Source of the DNA: an uncultured Clostridia bacterium
GTDB lineage: Bacteria; Bacillota; Clostridia; UBA1381
DNA length: 50,622 nt
Assembly: GCA_934476675.1 (NCBI GenBank)
Contig: CAKSOE010000022.1
Coordinates: 1 to 50,622 of the forward strand
Direction: 5' to 3'
Part shown: piece by piece, positions 8,232 to 17,134 of the stretch
Layout of the letters: each line of letters opens with the position of its first letter
How positions within the stretch are numbered: the stretch's first letter is position 1
Program-made: the position numbers and the translations under genes
Notes under the pieces: generated by a model
What the model was told of the DNA's origin: nothing
The model's input: only the letters and a program-made list of their open reading frames with translations
The model's database searches: none

Positions 8232-9095
8232 ATGAAGAAATCAAAAGCAACAGAAAACGCAATGAACGCTGTGTTTACGGTATGCGGTCTTACGGCACTG
8301 GCGTTTGTGATAGTGATAACGGTATTCCTGCTTGTTTCGGGAATACCGGCAATAAGGGAAATCGGCGCGGTGAAATTCCTTTTGGGAAAGATATGGAAGC
8401 CGACAGCGGCGGAGGCACAGTACGGAATACTTCCGTTCATACTTTCCTCGGTAGCCGGAACAATCGGCGCAGTCATCATCGGCGTACCGATCGGACTTAT
8501 GTGTGCGATATACATTTCAAAATTTGCACCGCCGAAATTCGGTGCGGCGGTGCGTACGGCGGTTGAACTGCTGTCGGGAATCCCGTCGGTGGTTTACGGC
8601 CTGGTCGGAATGATTATCATAGTTCCGGCGGTAAGAAAAGCGTTTTCGCTGCCGGACGGCGCAAATCTGTTTTCGGCAATACTTGTACTGGCGGTAATGA
8701 TTTTACCGTCAGTCATAAGCGTTTCCGAAACAGCCATAAAGGCAGTGCCGAAAGAATACGAGGAGGGTTCTCTTGCCCTTGGCGCAACCAAAACCGAAAC
8801 GGTGTTCAAGGTAGTTGTTCCGGCGGCAAAAAGCGGAATATTAACAGCGGTTGTACTCGGAATAGGCAGAGCAATCGGCGAGGCAATGGCGGTTATGATG
8901 GTATCGGGAAACACGGCAAATATGCCTAAGCTTTTCGGAAGCGTAAGATTTCTTACCACTGCGGTGGCGTCGGAAATGTCATATTCGTCGGGTTTGCAGA
9001 GAAAGGCATTGTTCTCGATAGCGCTGGTACTGTTTATATTTATTCTTATTATAAACCTTGTGCTTAATATGGTAATTAAAAAGAAAAAGGGGTGA
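8232..9095 (+). CDS. pstC: Phosphate ABC transporter permease PstC
   Basis: Membrane channel subunit of the PstSCAB phosphate importer. 287 residues with about six membrane helices; the first lies at about 15-40. The ABC-coupling EAA loop is visible as EEGSLALGATKTETVFKVV followed by GRAIGEAMAVMMVSGN, and LSGIPSVVYGLVG is the family-typical segment shared with PstA. It starts 10 nt after pstS and its stop overlaps the start region of pstA, so translation is probably coupled. The order S-C identifies it as PstC rather than PstA. Confidence 0.93.
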   Translation: MKKSKATENAMNAVFTVCGLTALAFVIVITVFLLVSGIPAIREIGAVKFLLGKIWKPTAAEAQYGILPFILSSVAGTIGAVIIGVPIGLMCAIYISKFAPPKFGAAVRTAVELLSGIPSVVYGLVGMIIIVPAVRKAFSLPDGANLFSAILVLAVMILPSVISVSETAIKAVPKEYEEGSLALGATKTETVFKVVVPAAKSGILTAVVLGIGRAIGEAMAVMMVSGNTANMPKLFGSVRFLTTAVASEMSYSSGLQRKALFSIALVLFIFILIINLVLNMVIKKKKG

Positions 9096-9100
9096 GCGGC

Positions 9101-9967
9101 TTGAAGAAAATATCTCGCAGACGAATGATAAAGGACGGAGCGATCAATGTGCTTATGTATCTGGCGGCGGGTATTATAATTTTGCTTCTGGCGTTTCTTA
9201 TAGGATATATTCTTTTTCGCGGACTGCCGCACATCACATGGAGCTTTTTAAGCCAAAAGCCGAGCCTTGTGCGTGATACGGTGGGAATACTTCCCAATAT
9301 ACTTAATACAATATACATCGTAATCATGACGCTGATAGTCGTACTGCCGCTCGGTGTGGGTTCGGCGGTATATCTTAACGAATATGCAAAAAACCGTAAG
9401 CTTGTACGTGTTATAGAGCTTGCAACGGAAACGCTTGCCGGAATACCGTCTATTATTTACGGACTTGTCGGAATGTTGATATTTGTGCAGTTCTTTTCAC
9501 TCGGAACAAGCCTTGCGGCAGGTGCGCTTACTCTTGTAATTATGACGCTGCCTACCGTAATAAGAACGGTGCAGGAAAGCCTTAAAACCGTACCTGACAG
9601 CTACCGCGAGGGTGCGCTGGCGCTCGGCAGCGGAAAATGGCGTATGATACGTACTGTGGTTCTGCCGTCGGCGGTTGACGGAATCGTAACGGGCTGTATT
9701 CTTTCTATCGGACGAATTGTGGGAGAGAGCGCAGCGCTGCTTTTTACGGCAGGAATGGCAAATGAGGTTATAAGCTTTCTGAGTGCGCCGCTGCCGAATA
9801 AAGCAGGCTCAACGCTTACGGTTGCATTGTATATGTACGCAAAGGAGCGCGGCGATTTTGACATTGCGTTTGCGATTGCCGCAATACTTCTTATACTCAC
9901 TTTTATAATAAATTTAGCCGCAAAGCTGGCGGCAAAAAAGCTGCAAAAGAGAGGGACGGACAAATGA
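9101..9967 (+). CDS. pstA: Phosphate ABC transporter permease PstA
   Basis: Second permease subunit, pairing with PstC and the ATPase PstB. About six membrane helices, LAGIPSIIYGLVGM, and the EAA-type loop REGALALGSGKWRMIRTV followed by GRIVGESAALLFTAG. I chose the TTG at 9101 because AGGGGTGA lies 5 nt before it; the in-frame GTG at 9092, overlapping the pstC stop, has no ribosome binding site but would only add MSG. The stop overlaps the pstB ATG by 4 bp. Basic N-terminus (KKISRRRMIKD) fits a cytoplasmic start. Confidence 0.92.
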   Translation: MKKISRRRMIKDGAINVLMYLAAGIIILLLAFLIGYILFRGLPHITWSFLSQKPSLVRDTVGILPNILNTIYIVIMTLIVVLPLGVGSAVYLNEYAKNRKLVRVIELATETLAGIPSIIYGLVGMLIFVQFFSLGTSLAAGALTLVIMTLPTVIRTVQESLKTVPDSYREGALALGSGKWRMIRTVVLPSAVDGIVTGCILSIGRIVGESAALLFTAGMANEVISFLSAPLPNKAGSTLTVALYMYAKERGDFDIAFAIAAILLILTFIINLAAKLAAKKLQKRGTDK

Positions 9968-10716
9968 AAGAGATAATTAAAGCAAAGGATTTGAATTTAT
10001 GGTATGATACCCATAAAGCGCTTAAAAGCATAAATATTGAAATTCCGCAAAATCGGATTACGGCGCTTATAGGTCCGTCCGGCTGCGGAAAATCCACATT
10101 TTTAAAGACTTTAAACCGTATGAACGATTTGGTTGAGGGCTGTCGGATTGAGGGCGAGGTTACGCTTGACGGAGTTGATATATACAAGGATATTGACGTT
10201 ACGCTTTTAAGAAAACGCGTAGGAATGGTGTTCCAAAAGCCGAACCCGTTTCCGATGAGCATTTATGATAATATTGCATACGGTCCGAGGATTCAGGGGA
10301 TAAAGTCAAAGGTAAAGCTTGATGAAATTGTCGAATGTTCCTTAAAACAGGCGGCAATATGGGACGAATGTAAGGACAGACTGAAAAAAAGCGCACTGTC
10401 AATGAGCGGAGGACAGCAGCAGAGACTGTGCATTGCGAGAGCGCTTGCGGTAGAGCCGGAGGTGCTTTTGATGGATGAGCCTACATCAGCGCTTGACCCT
10501 ATTTCCACCTCGAAAATCGAGGATTTGGCAATGGAGCTTAAAGAAAAGTATACTATAATTATGGTTACGCATAATATGCAGCAGGCGGTAAGAATTGCGG
10601 ATCAAACTGCGTTCTTTCTTCTGGGCGAAATAGTTGAGTTTGACGATACGGAAAAAATGTTTTCGTCACCTGCCGATAAAAGGACAGAGGATTACATCAC
10701 AGGGAGGTTTGGATAA
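9964..10716 (+). CDS. pstB: Phosphate ABC transporter ATPase PstB
   Basis: ATP-hydrolysing subunit driving phosphate import. All ABC motifs are intact: Walker A GPSGCGKST (37-45), Q-loop (GMVFQKPNPFPMSIYDN), signature LSMSGGQQQR, Walker B LLMDEPTSALDP and the H-loop MVTHNMQQA. The KPNPFPMSIYDN segment is characteristic of PstB. At 250 residues it has the usual family length. It overlaps pstA by 4 bp and its stop shares one base with the phoU start, so the subunits are translationally coupled. Confidence 0.96.
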   Translation: MKEIIKAKDLNLWYDTHKALKSINIEIPQNRITALIGPSGCGKSTFLKTLNRMNDLVEGCRIEGEVTLDGVDIYKDIDVTLLRKRVGMVFQKPNPFPMSIYDNIAYGPRIQGIKSKVKLDEIVECSLKQAAIWDECKDRLKKSALSMSGGQQQRLCIARALAVEPEVLLMDEPTSALDPISTSKIEDLAMELKEKYTIIMVTHNMQQAVRIADQTAFFLLGEIVEFDDTEKMFSSPADKRTEDYITGRFG

Positions 10717-11366
10717 TGAGAAATCGTTTCAACGAGCAGCTTTCACAGTTAAATACAGAGCTTATTACTATGGGCGCGCTGTGTGAGGAGGCAATTTCAA
10801 AGGCGGCAAAATATCTTATAGATAATGACGAGTCGCTCAAAGAAACCATATTTGAAACCGACAGGCAGATTGACCAAAAGGAAAGGGATATAGAAAATCT
10901 GTGCATGAGGCTGCTTTTGCAGCAGCAGCCGGTGGCGAGGGATTTGAGAACAATATCCTCCGCACTCAAAATGATTTCCGATATGGAGCGTATAGGCGAT
11001 CAGGCGTCGGATATTGCCGAAATTGTGTGCTTTGTGAACAAAAGCGGTATCGGCGGCAAAGTGCATATTGCGGATATGGCGCGTTCGACAATTGCAATGG
11101 TGACAAACAGCGTGGAATCGTTTGTTAAAAATGACGCTGATATAGCTTATGACGTAATCAAACAGGACGATATTGTTGATAATCTGTTTTTAAAGGTAAA
11201 AAATGAGCTTATTTCGGGCGTAAAGGATGAAACCGAAAACGCAGAGGCGCTCATTGATTTGCTTATGATAGCAAAATATTTTGAGCGTATAGGCGACCAT
11301 GCCGAAAACATTGCCGAGTGGGTAATTTATTCCATAACGGGAAAACACAAAAGCGTTAATAATTAA
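10716..11366 (+). CDS. phoU: Phosphate signalling regulator PhoU
   Basis: Cytoplasmic helical-bundle protein that connects the Pst transporter with the PhoR kinase and dampens the Pho response when phosphate is plentiful. 216 residues made of two PhoU repeats; the metal-binding type motif appears as DMERIGDQASDIAEI in the first half and YFERIGDHAENIAEW in the second. The ATG shares its A with the pstB stop, and GGAGG lies inside the pstB end. This is the classical last gene of a pst operon. Confidence 0.95.
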   Translation: MRNRFNEQLSQLNTELITMGALCEEAISKAAKYLIDNDESLKETIFETDRQIDQKERDIENLCMRLLLQQQPVARDLRTISSALKMISDMERIGDQASDIAEIVCFVNKSGIGGKVHIADMARSTIAMVTNSVESFVKNDADIAYDVIKQDDIVDNLFLKVKNELISGVKDETENAEALIDLLMIAKYFERIGDHAENIAEWVIYSITGKHKSVNN

Positions 11367-11371
11367 AATTC

Positions 11372-11400
11372 TTGCAAGATTGCTGTGTGAATGATATAAT
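11372..11400 (+). promoter_or_regulatory. Internal promoter of phoP-phoR
   Basis: TTGCAA (11372-11377) and TATAAT (11395-11400) have a 17-nt spacer, a strong constitutive-looking promoter. No TTAACA repeats are visible in this 78-bp gap, so basal expression of the regulators would not depend on PhoP. Confidence 0.65.
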
Positions 11401-11444
11401 AAAGCAGTAAGGTAATCGTTGTTTTATGGAGAACGGAGAGTTTT

Positions 11445-12128
11445 ATGATTTATTTGGTAGAAGACGACGACAATATAAGAAAGCTTGTAAGCTATGCTCT
11501 GACAAAAGAAGGGTATGAGGTAAAGGGATTTGAAACACCTCATGAATTTTGGAATGAGATTGAAAACAATGTTCCCGATTTGGTTATGCTTGATATAATG
11601 CTGCCGGAGGAGGACGGTTTGTCCATATTAAAAAAGCTGCGTTCGTTCGGCAATACGGAGGACGTTCCGATAATTATGCTTACTGCAAAGGGAAGTGAGT
11701 ATGACAAGGTTACGGGACTCGATATGGGCGCAGATGATTATATATCAAAGCCGTTCGGAATGACGGAGCTTGTTTCGAGAGTAAAAGCGCTTTTGCGGCG
11801 CATGGATAAAATAAAGAAAAAGACGGCCGAATATCATATAGGCGCACTTTACGTTAATCCCGAAAAGCATATCATACGTGTGAACGGCAGCGATATAAAT
11901 TTATCATATAAGGAATATTCGCTGCTTATGGCGCTGCTTTCGGCAGACGGGAATGTCGTAAGCCGGGATGCGCTTTTAACAAAGGTGTGGGGAGAGTTCT
12001 ACGATGAATCGAGAACTCTCGATGTACATATAAGGAAACTGCGTGTTAAGCTTGGCGATGCCGGAGCAATGATTAAGACCGTCAAGAATATCGGTTATAA
12101 AATAGGGGTGGTTACAGATGACAAATAA
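11445..12128 (+). CDS. phoP: OmpR-family response regulator PhoP/PhoB
   Basis: DNA-binding regulator of the phosphate regulon. Receiver domain (about 1-118) with the acidic pocket EDDD, phospho-acceptor Asp50 in MLDIMLP, Thr in MLTAKG and Lys in ISKPF; then a winged-helix Trans_reg_C domain (about 128-225) with SRTLDVHIRKLRVKLG as recognition helix. 227 residues, normal length. It is preceded by GGAGAG and overlaps the kinase gene by 11 bp. Position after pstSCAB-phoU and the Pho boxes upstream make the phosphate role very likely; the symbol phoP follows Gram-positive usage, and phoB would be equivalent. Confidence 0.9.
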   Translation: MIYLVEDDDNIRKLVSYALTKEGYEVKGFETPHEFWNEIENNVPDLVMLDIMLPEEDGLSILKKLRSFGNTEDVPIIMLTAKGSEYDKVTGLDMGADDYISKPFGMTELVSRVKALLRRMDKIKKKTAEYHIGALYVNPEKHIIRVNGSDINLSYKEYSLLMALLSADGNVVSRDALLTKVWGEFYDESRTLDVHIRKLRVKLGDAGAMIKTVKNIGYKIGVVTDDK

Positions 12129-13779
12129 GATATTTCGTTTAACATTTGCCACGTCGGTTTTGGTGATTATATCCTGTCTGACGCTTATCTGGGGAGTGCT
12201 GTGGGGATTTTTTGAAAGCCGCATAGAGGCAGAGCTGGGCAGTGAAGCAAACTATATCGCATATGCTTTGCAGGACGGAGATACAAAATTTTTTGATAAT
12301 TTTTCAGACGGCAATAAAAGTGATAAAAGAATAACGCTTATAGATAAGGACGGCAGAGTTATTGCCGATACGGATGCGGATGCCGGAAGTATGAACAATC
12401 ATTCCGACCGCGCAGAGTTTAAAGCAGCGCAGCAAGACGGCAGCGGTATAAGCGTGAGATATTCCGATACGCTGACGGAGAAAACGGTATATTATGCAAA
12501 AAAGCTTACTGACGGACGAGTGCTTCGCGTGTCAACAACTCAGTATACGGCGCTGTCGGTGCTGTTCGGTTTAATTCAGCCGTTTCTTGTAATAATGATT
12601 ATTGCATTTGTGCTTTCGTTCTTTCTGTCGTCAAGGATTGCAAAAAGCATTATAAAGCCAATAAATGAAATTGATCCCGACAAGCCGGAAATGTGCGATA
12701 CATACGATGAGCTGTCGCCGTTTCTGCATAAAATAATTAATCAAAGGCAAACCATAAACGAGCAGCTTGACCGTGCAAAGCAGATGCAGGATGAGTTTAA
12801 ACTGATTACGGAAAACATGAACGAAGGTTTTTTGGTTATCGACAAAAACGGAAATCTGCTTTCGGGAAACACAGCGGCGATGAAGCTTCTTGACGCGCAG
12901 AAAACCGACGGAAACGTGCTTGCCATAAACCGCACAAGCAGCTTCAGAAATACCGTTCAGACCACTCTTAACGGAAAAAGAGCGGAAAATACAATGAATC
13001 ATGACGGACGGACATATAATCTGATTGCAAATCCGGTTATCGAAAAAGAAAAAGTCATCGGTGCGGTAATAGTGATAATAGATATTACGGAAAGCGCAAA
13101 GCGCGAGAGTATACGCCGTGAATTTACCGCAAATGTTTCGCATGAGCTTAAAACGCCGCTTACCTCGATTTCGGGATTTGCGGAGTTGATGAAAAACGGC
13201 GGAGTGCCGGAGGAAACAGTGGTTGATTTTTCAAACAGCATATATACGGAGGCGCAGCGGCTGATAAGCCTTGTCACGGATATTATAAAAATTTCGGAGC
13301 TTGACGAAAGAAACGAACATTTTGTAGCGGAAAAGGTTGATTTGTATGAGCTGTCAAAAGAAATTATTCAAAGCCTTAAAATGAATGCCGAAAAAAAGAA
13401 TATATCGCTTAATCTGATTGGAGAAACGGCGCATATAACAGGTGTAAAACAGATTTTGTATGAGATGATATATAATCTGTGCGATAACGCAATCAAGTAT
13501 AATAAGGAAAACGGTGTTGTTGACGTTATAATAAATACCGCCGATGACAAAATTAAGCTGTCGGTGCGCGACACCGGAATAGGCATACCGCAGTCACAGC
13601 AGGATAGAGTTTTCGAGCGTTTTTACAGAGTGGATAAAAGCCGAAGCAAAGCAGAGGGCGGCACAGGACTTGGACTTTCAATTGTTAAGCACGGCGCCAT
13701 TTATCATAATGCGGATATTTCTCTTGAAAGCGCTTTGGGTAAGGGAACGGCGATAACGTTAACATTTAATAGAAAATAA
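12118..13779 (+). CDS. phoR: Sensor histidine kinase PhoR
   Basis: Membrane kinase partner of the adjacent regulator. 553 residues: first membrane helix (about 8-30), an extracytoplasmic sensor region (about 31-145), second helix (about 150-175), linker, PAS domain (about 228-330, NMNEGFLVIDKNGNLLSGN), HisKA with the phospho-acceptor His342 in SHELKTPLTS, and HATPase with N box (YNLCDNAIKYN), DTGIGI and GGTGLGLSI. This TM-sensor-TM-PAS-HK layout is that of PhoR in Firmicutes. The start overlaps phoP by 11 bp. No clear terminator follows. Confidence 0.9.
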   Translation: MTNKIFRLTFATSVLVIISCLTLIWGVLWGFFESRIEAELGSEANYIAYALQDGDTKFFDNFSDGNKSDKRITLIDKDGRVIADTDADAGSMNNHSDRAEFKAAQQDGSGISVRYSDTLTEKTVYYAKKLTDGRVLRVSTTQYTALSVLFGLIQPFLVIMIIAFVLSFFLSSRIAKSIIKPINEIDPDKPEMCDTYDELSPFLHKIINQRQTINEQLDRAKQMQDEFKLITENMNEGFLVIDKNGNLLSGNTAAMKLLDAQKTDGNVLAINRTSSFRNTVQTTLNGKRAENTMNHDGRTYNLIANPVIEKEKVIGAVIVIIDITESAKRESIRREFTANVSHELKTPLTSISGFAELMKNGGVPEETVVDFSNSIYTEAQRLISLVTDIIKISELDERNEHFVAEKVDLYELSKEIIQSLKMNAEKKNISLNLIGETAHITGVKQILYEMIYNLCDNAIKYNKENGVVDVIINTADDKIKLSVRDTGIGIPQSQQDRVFERFYRVDKSRSKAEGGTGLGLSIVKHGAIYHNADISLESALGKGTAITLTFNRK

Positions 13780-13908
13780 AAAATGGGGACGTTAAAAAAG
13801 TCCGTTCTGAAACATTTTTCCCTATATCTATAAAAATACTTTTTTACAGTTCTTTTTGCCACTTATTCGGTGGTTAAATTATTGGGGTAAAAAAGAAAAT
13901 CCACCATG

Positions 13909-13951
13909 TTGAATTTGTTAAGACGCTGATATATAATGAGGGTAACAAATT
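13909..13951 (+). promoter_or_regulatory. Promoter flanked by an inverted repeat, GH106-like gene
   Basis: TTGAAT (13909-13914), 17 nt, TATAAT (13932-13937). Two perfect reverse-complement half-sites, AATTTGTTA (13912-13920) and TAACAAATT (13943-13951), flank the -10 box with a 22-nt gap, centres 31 bp apart, about three helical turns. The left half overlaps the -35 box. A dimeric or looping regulator is suggested. Confidence 0.6.
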
Positions 13952-13969
13952 TATATGGGGAGTGATGTT

Positions 13970-16900
13970 ATGCTTTATAAAAAGAATAACTCAAAGGCGC
14001 TTTCGGAGGAGCTTTTTAAAAATCCGACTTCAGAATATAGAGGTATGCCGTTTTGGGCGTGGAACTGTAAGCTTGACGAAAACGAACTTTTATGGCAGAT
14101 TGAACAGTTAAAAGAAATGGGATTCGGCGGATTTCATATGCATTCCAGAGCAGGAATGGCAACGAAATATTTAAGTCCGGAGTTTATGGAACTGATAAAA
14201 GCGTGCACGGAAAAGGCCAAAAAAGAAGATATGCTTGCGTGCTTGTATGACGAGGACAGATGGCCGTCGGGTTCGGCAGGCGGATATGTTACAAAGGAAA
14301 GAAAATTTGCCGGAAAAATTGTACGCATCACAATAAATCCGATAGAAACCATTGACAGGGAAGAGGGAATAAAAGAGGGAAAACCATATTTCCTTTCATG
14401 CTATGATGTAGTGTTGAACAGTGACGGAACACTCAAAAAATATTCAGTAATAAACGAGAATGAAAATGCGGACGGAATAAAGTGGTACGCATATGTCGAA
14501 ACGGTTCCTAAAACAGGCTGGTGTAACGGTGAAAGCTATGTTGATACTCTCAGTAAAGAAGCGATAGACAAATTTATAGAAATAACCTACGAAACGTATA
14601 AAAGCGCTGTCGGTGAGGATTTCGGCGGTGCGGTAAATTCCATATTTACCGATGAGCCGCAGTTTGCGGTTAAAAAGCTGCCGGAATTTGCAGAGAATAA
14701 AGACGATGTGGTTTTACCATGGACAACTGATTTTGACGAATTTTACAAGTCGGAATGCGGTATTGATCTGATTGAGCATTTTCCGGAGTTAATATGGGAT
14801 TTGCCTGACGGAGAACCCTCCGAGGCAAGGTATCACTATCATGACCTGATAAGCGAGTTGTTTACCCGTTCATTTTCGGATAACTGCGGAAAGTGGTGCG
14901 ATGAAAACGGAATAAAGCTGACGGGTCATGTAATGCAGGAACAGACGCTGAAATCGCAGACGGGTTCTGTCGGAGAGGCTATGAGAGCATACAGGTCGTT
15001 CGGTATACCGGGTATTGATATGCTGTGCGATCATGTGGAGCTTGCTACAGCGAAGCAGGCGCAGTCGGCGTGCCGTCAGTACGGACGCGAGGGTATGCTT
15101 TCAGAACTTTACGGAGTTACAAACTGGGATTTTGACTTCCGCGGTCATAAATTTCAGGGCGACTGGCAGGCGGCGCTGGGCGTAACGTTACGTGTGCCGC
15201 ATTTGTCGTGGGTGTCAATGAAAGGCTCCGCAAAGCGCGATTATCCGGCGTCAATAAGCTATCAGTCGCCGTGGTATAAGGAATACCCATATATAGAAAA
15301 TCATTTTGCAAGAGTAAACACCGCGCTTACAAGAGGAAAGCCGATTGTAAATGTAGGTGTAATACACCCGATTGAGAGCTATTGGCTTAAATTCGGGCCG
15401 TCGGAAAATACATCTGATGTGCGGGAACAGATGGAAGATAATTTTGAAACAATAATTAAAGATTTACTGTTTGGCATGATTGATTTCGATTTCATAAGCG
15501 AAGCGTTGCTGCCATCACAGTGCGGAAAAGTATCGGACAGATTAAATGTCGGGGAAATGAATTATTCTGCCGTTATTGTACCGGAGTGTGAGACACTGCG
15601 TTCGTCAACGGTTGAAATTTTAAAGAAATTCTCTGAAAACGGCGGAAAGATTATATTTATCGGAGAGTGTCCGAAATACGTTGATGCGAAGCGCAGTGAT
15701 GAAGTAAAGGCACTGTATGAAAAATCAATTCATTGCGGCTTTAACCGCATATCGCTTTTGGAAAATCTCGAAGATGAACGAAATGTGGAAATACGAAATT
15801 CCGATGCGACCTTGACTGATAATATTATCTATCAGCTTCGTGAAGATAACGATGTAAAGTGGCTGTTTGTAACGAAAGGAAAAACAAATGAGATTAGTTA
15901 CAGAATAGATTTCGTGCGTAATAAAAAATACAGCCGTGACAACATAAGCCCTCAGAATATTATAATTCGCATAAAGGGAGAATATGAGCCTTTTATATAC
16001 GATACTATTACGGGAGATATAAAGGCGGCGGAGTTTAAAACGAGAAACGGCGTCACCGAGATAAAGCATACTCTTTATACAAGCGACAGCCTGCTGTTAC
16101 AGTTGAGAAAACCGTCAAAAACAGAATATTCCGTAAAATCGGAGAAGAAAAAGCTCATAAAAACGATAGACTTTAAAAAGCGCCTGGATTATGAACGCGA
16201 AGAAGATAATGTGTATCTGCTTGATATGGCAAGGTATTCGCTTGACGGCGGAAAGACCTTTACGGAGGAGGAAGAAGAAATACTGAGGATTGATTTTAAA
16301 ATCCGTCAGGAGCTTAATTACCCTCTTGCAAGCGGAGAGGATTGTCAGCCGTGGGCGATACCGGAGGAAAAGATAACAAATTATCCGATTCTGCGGTTCG
16401 AAATAGAGAGTGAAATCGAGACGGAGTGTCGTCTGGCATTTGAAGAAGCGGAGAGCGTGAGCCTTAACGGTGAGAACGTGCCGATAAAAGAAAACGGGTA
16501 TTTTGTTGACCATTCGATTAAAACAATGCAGCTGCCGAAATTGAAAAAGGGAAAAAATATACTGCTTATAAAAGCGCCGATAGGCAAGAGAACAAGCCTT
16601 GAAAATTATTTCCTGTTGGGTGACTTCGGAGTGACGGTTAATGGCGTTGAAAAGAAAATTGTCAAAGCCGATGAAAAAATCGGATTTTCTTCGCTGACGC
16701 ATCAGGGAATGCCGTTTTACGGAGGAAATATCCGATACAAAGCGACGGTAGATTTGCCCGAATGTGAACTGAAAATACGTGCAAATTACTACCGCGGCGC
16801 ACTTATCAAAGTGATTATAGACGGAAAAGACGCAGGAAAAATCGTATATGACCCGTATACGGCGGAGCTGGGGCATATAGCTGCCGGCAGACACGAAATC

Positions 16901-17077
16901 GAGTTTGTGCTGTACGGAAACAGATATAACACCTTTGCCGCACTGCACTGCTGCGGAGACAAGCGCGAGTGGTTCGGCCCGGAAATGTGGTATACAATGG
17001 ATGATGAATGGTCGTACGAATATCAGATTAAGGATATGGGAATACTTGCTTCTCCGGTTATGGAATGTTTTGAATAA
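13970..17077 (+). CDS. GH106-like glycoside hydrolase (alpha-L-rhamnosidase related)
   Basis: A 1035-residue protein resembling the large GH106/alpha-L-rhamnosidase-related group. The N-terminus carries YRGMPFWAWNCKLDENEL, then MGFGGFHMHSRAGMATKYL and CLYDEDRWPSGSAGG, motifs typical of the TIM-barrel start of these enzymes; IFTDEPQF and LTGHVMQEQ are probable active-site elements. The C-terminal third looks like beta-sandwich domains with a galactose-binding-like end (about 880-1010). No signal peptide is present, so action on imported pectin- or glycoside-derived fragments in the cytoplasm is inferred. The start at 13970 is preceded by GGGGAG (13957-13962); the ATG at 13955 overlaps that site and was rejected. 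It is monocistronic. The specific sugar is uncertain. Confidence 0.8.
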   Translation: MLYKKNNSKALSEELFKNPTSEYRGMPFWAWNCKLDENELLWQIEQLKEMGFGGFHMHSRAGMATKYLSPEFMELIKACTEKAKKEDMLACLYDEDRWPSGSAGGYVTKERKFAGKIVRITINPIETIDREEGIKEGKPYFLSCYDVVLNSDGTLKKYSVINENENADGIKWYAYVETVPKTGWCNGESYVDTLSKEAIDKFIEITYETYKSAVGEDFGGAVNSIFTDEPQFAVKKLPEFAENKDDVVLPWTTDFDEFYKSECGIDLIEHFPELIWDLPDGEPSEARYHYHDLISELFTRSFSDNCGKWCDENGIKLTGHVMQEQTLKSQTGSVGEAMRAYRSFGIPGIDMLCDHVELATAKQAQSACRQYGREGMLSELYGVTNWDFDFRGHKFQGDWQAALGVTLRVPHLSWVSMKGSAKRDYPASISYQSPWYKEYPYIENHFARVNTALTRGKPIVNVGVIHPIESYWLKFGPSENTSDVREQMEDNFETIIKDLLFGMIDFDFISEALLPSQCGKVSDRLNVGEMNYSAVIVPECETLRSSTVEILKKFSENGGKIIFIGECPKYVDAKRSDEVKALYEKSIHCGFNRISLLENLEDERNVEIRNSDATLTDNIIYQLREDNDVKWLFVTKGKTNEISYRIDFVRNKKYSRDNISPQNIIIRIKGEYEPFIYDTITGDIKAAEFKTRNGVTEIKHTLYTSDSLLLQLRKPSKTEYSVKSEKKKLIKTIDFKKRLDYEREEDNVYLLDMARYSLDGGKTFTEEEEEILRIDFKIRQELNYPLASGEDCQPWAIPEEKITNYPILRFEIESEIETECRLAFEEAESVSLNGENVPIKENGYFVDHSIKTMQLPKLKKGKNILLIKAPIGKRTSLENYFLLGDFGVTVNGVEKKIVKADEKIGFSSLTHQGMPFYGGNIRYKATVDLPECELKIRANYYRGALIKVIIDGKDAGKIVYDPYTAELGHIAAGRHEIEFVLYGNRYNTFAALHCCGDKREWFGPEMWYTMDDEWSYEYQIKDMGILASPVMECFE

Positions 17078-17083
17078 TTTAAC

Positions 17084-17114
17084 AAAAAGGGACTCTTTTG
17101 CAGTCCCTTTTTTT
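17084..17114. terminator. Bidirectional terminator, GH106-like / ldh
   Basis: AAAAAGGGACT and AGTCCCTTTTT form a perfect stem around a 7-nt loop, with T-runs on both strands. It serves the two convergent genes. Confidence 0.88.
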
Positions 17115-17134
17115 ACATTCTCTTTTTAATGTGT

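Noticed and set aside
13780..13860. Possible terminator after phoR (GGAC...GTCC and AAAATG...CATTTT pairings)
   Set aside because: The stems are only 4-6 bp with unsuitable loops; not convincing enough to call.
16115..16948. 277-codon minus-strand frame inside the GH106-like gene
   Set aside because: No ribosome binding site or recognisable domain; it mirrors the coding pattern of the opposite strand.
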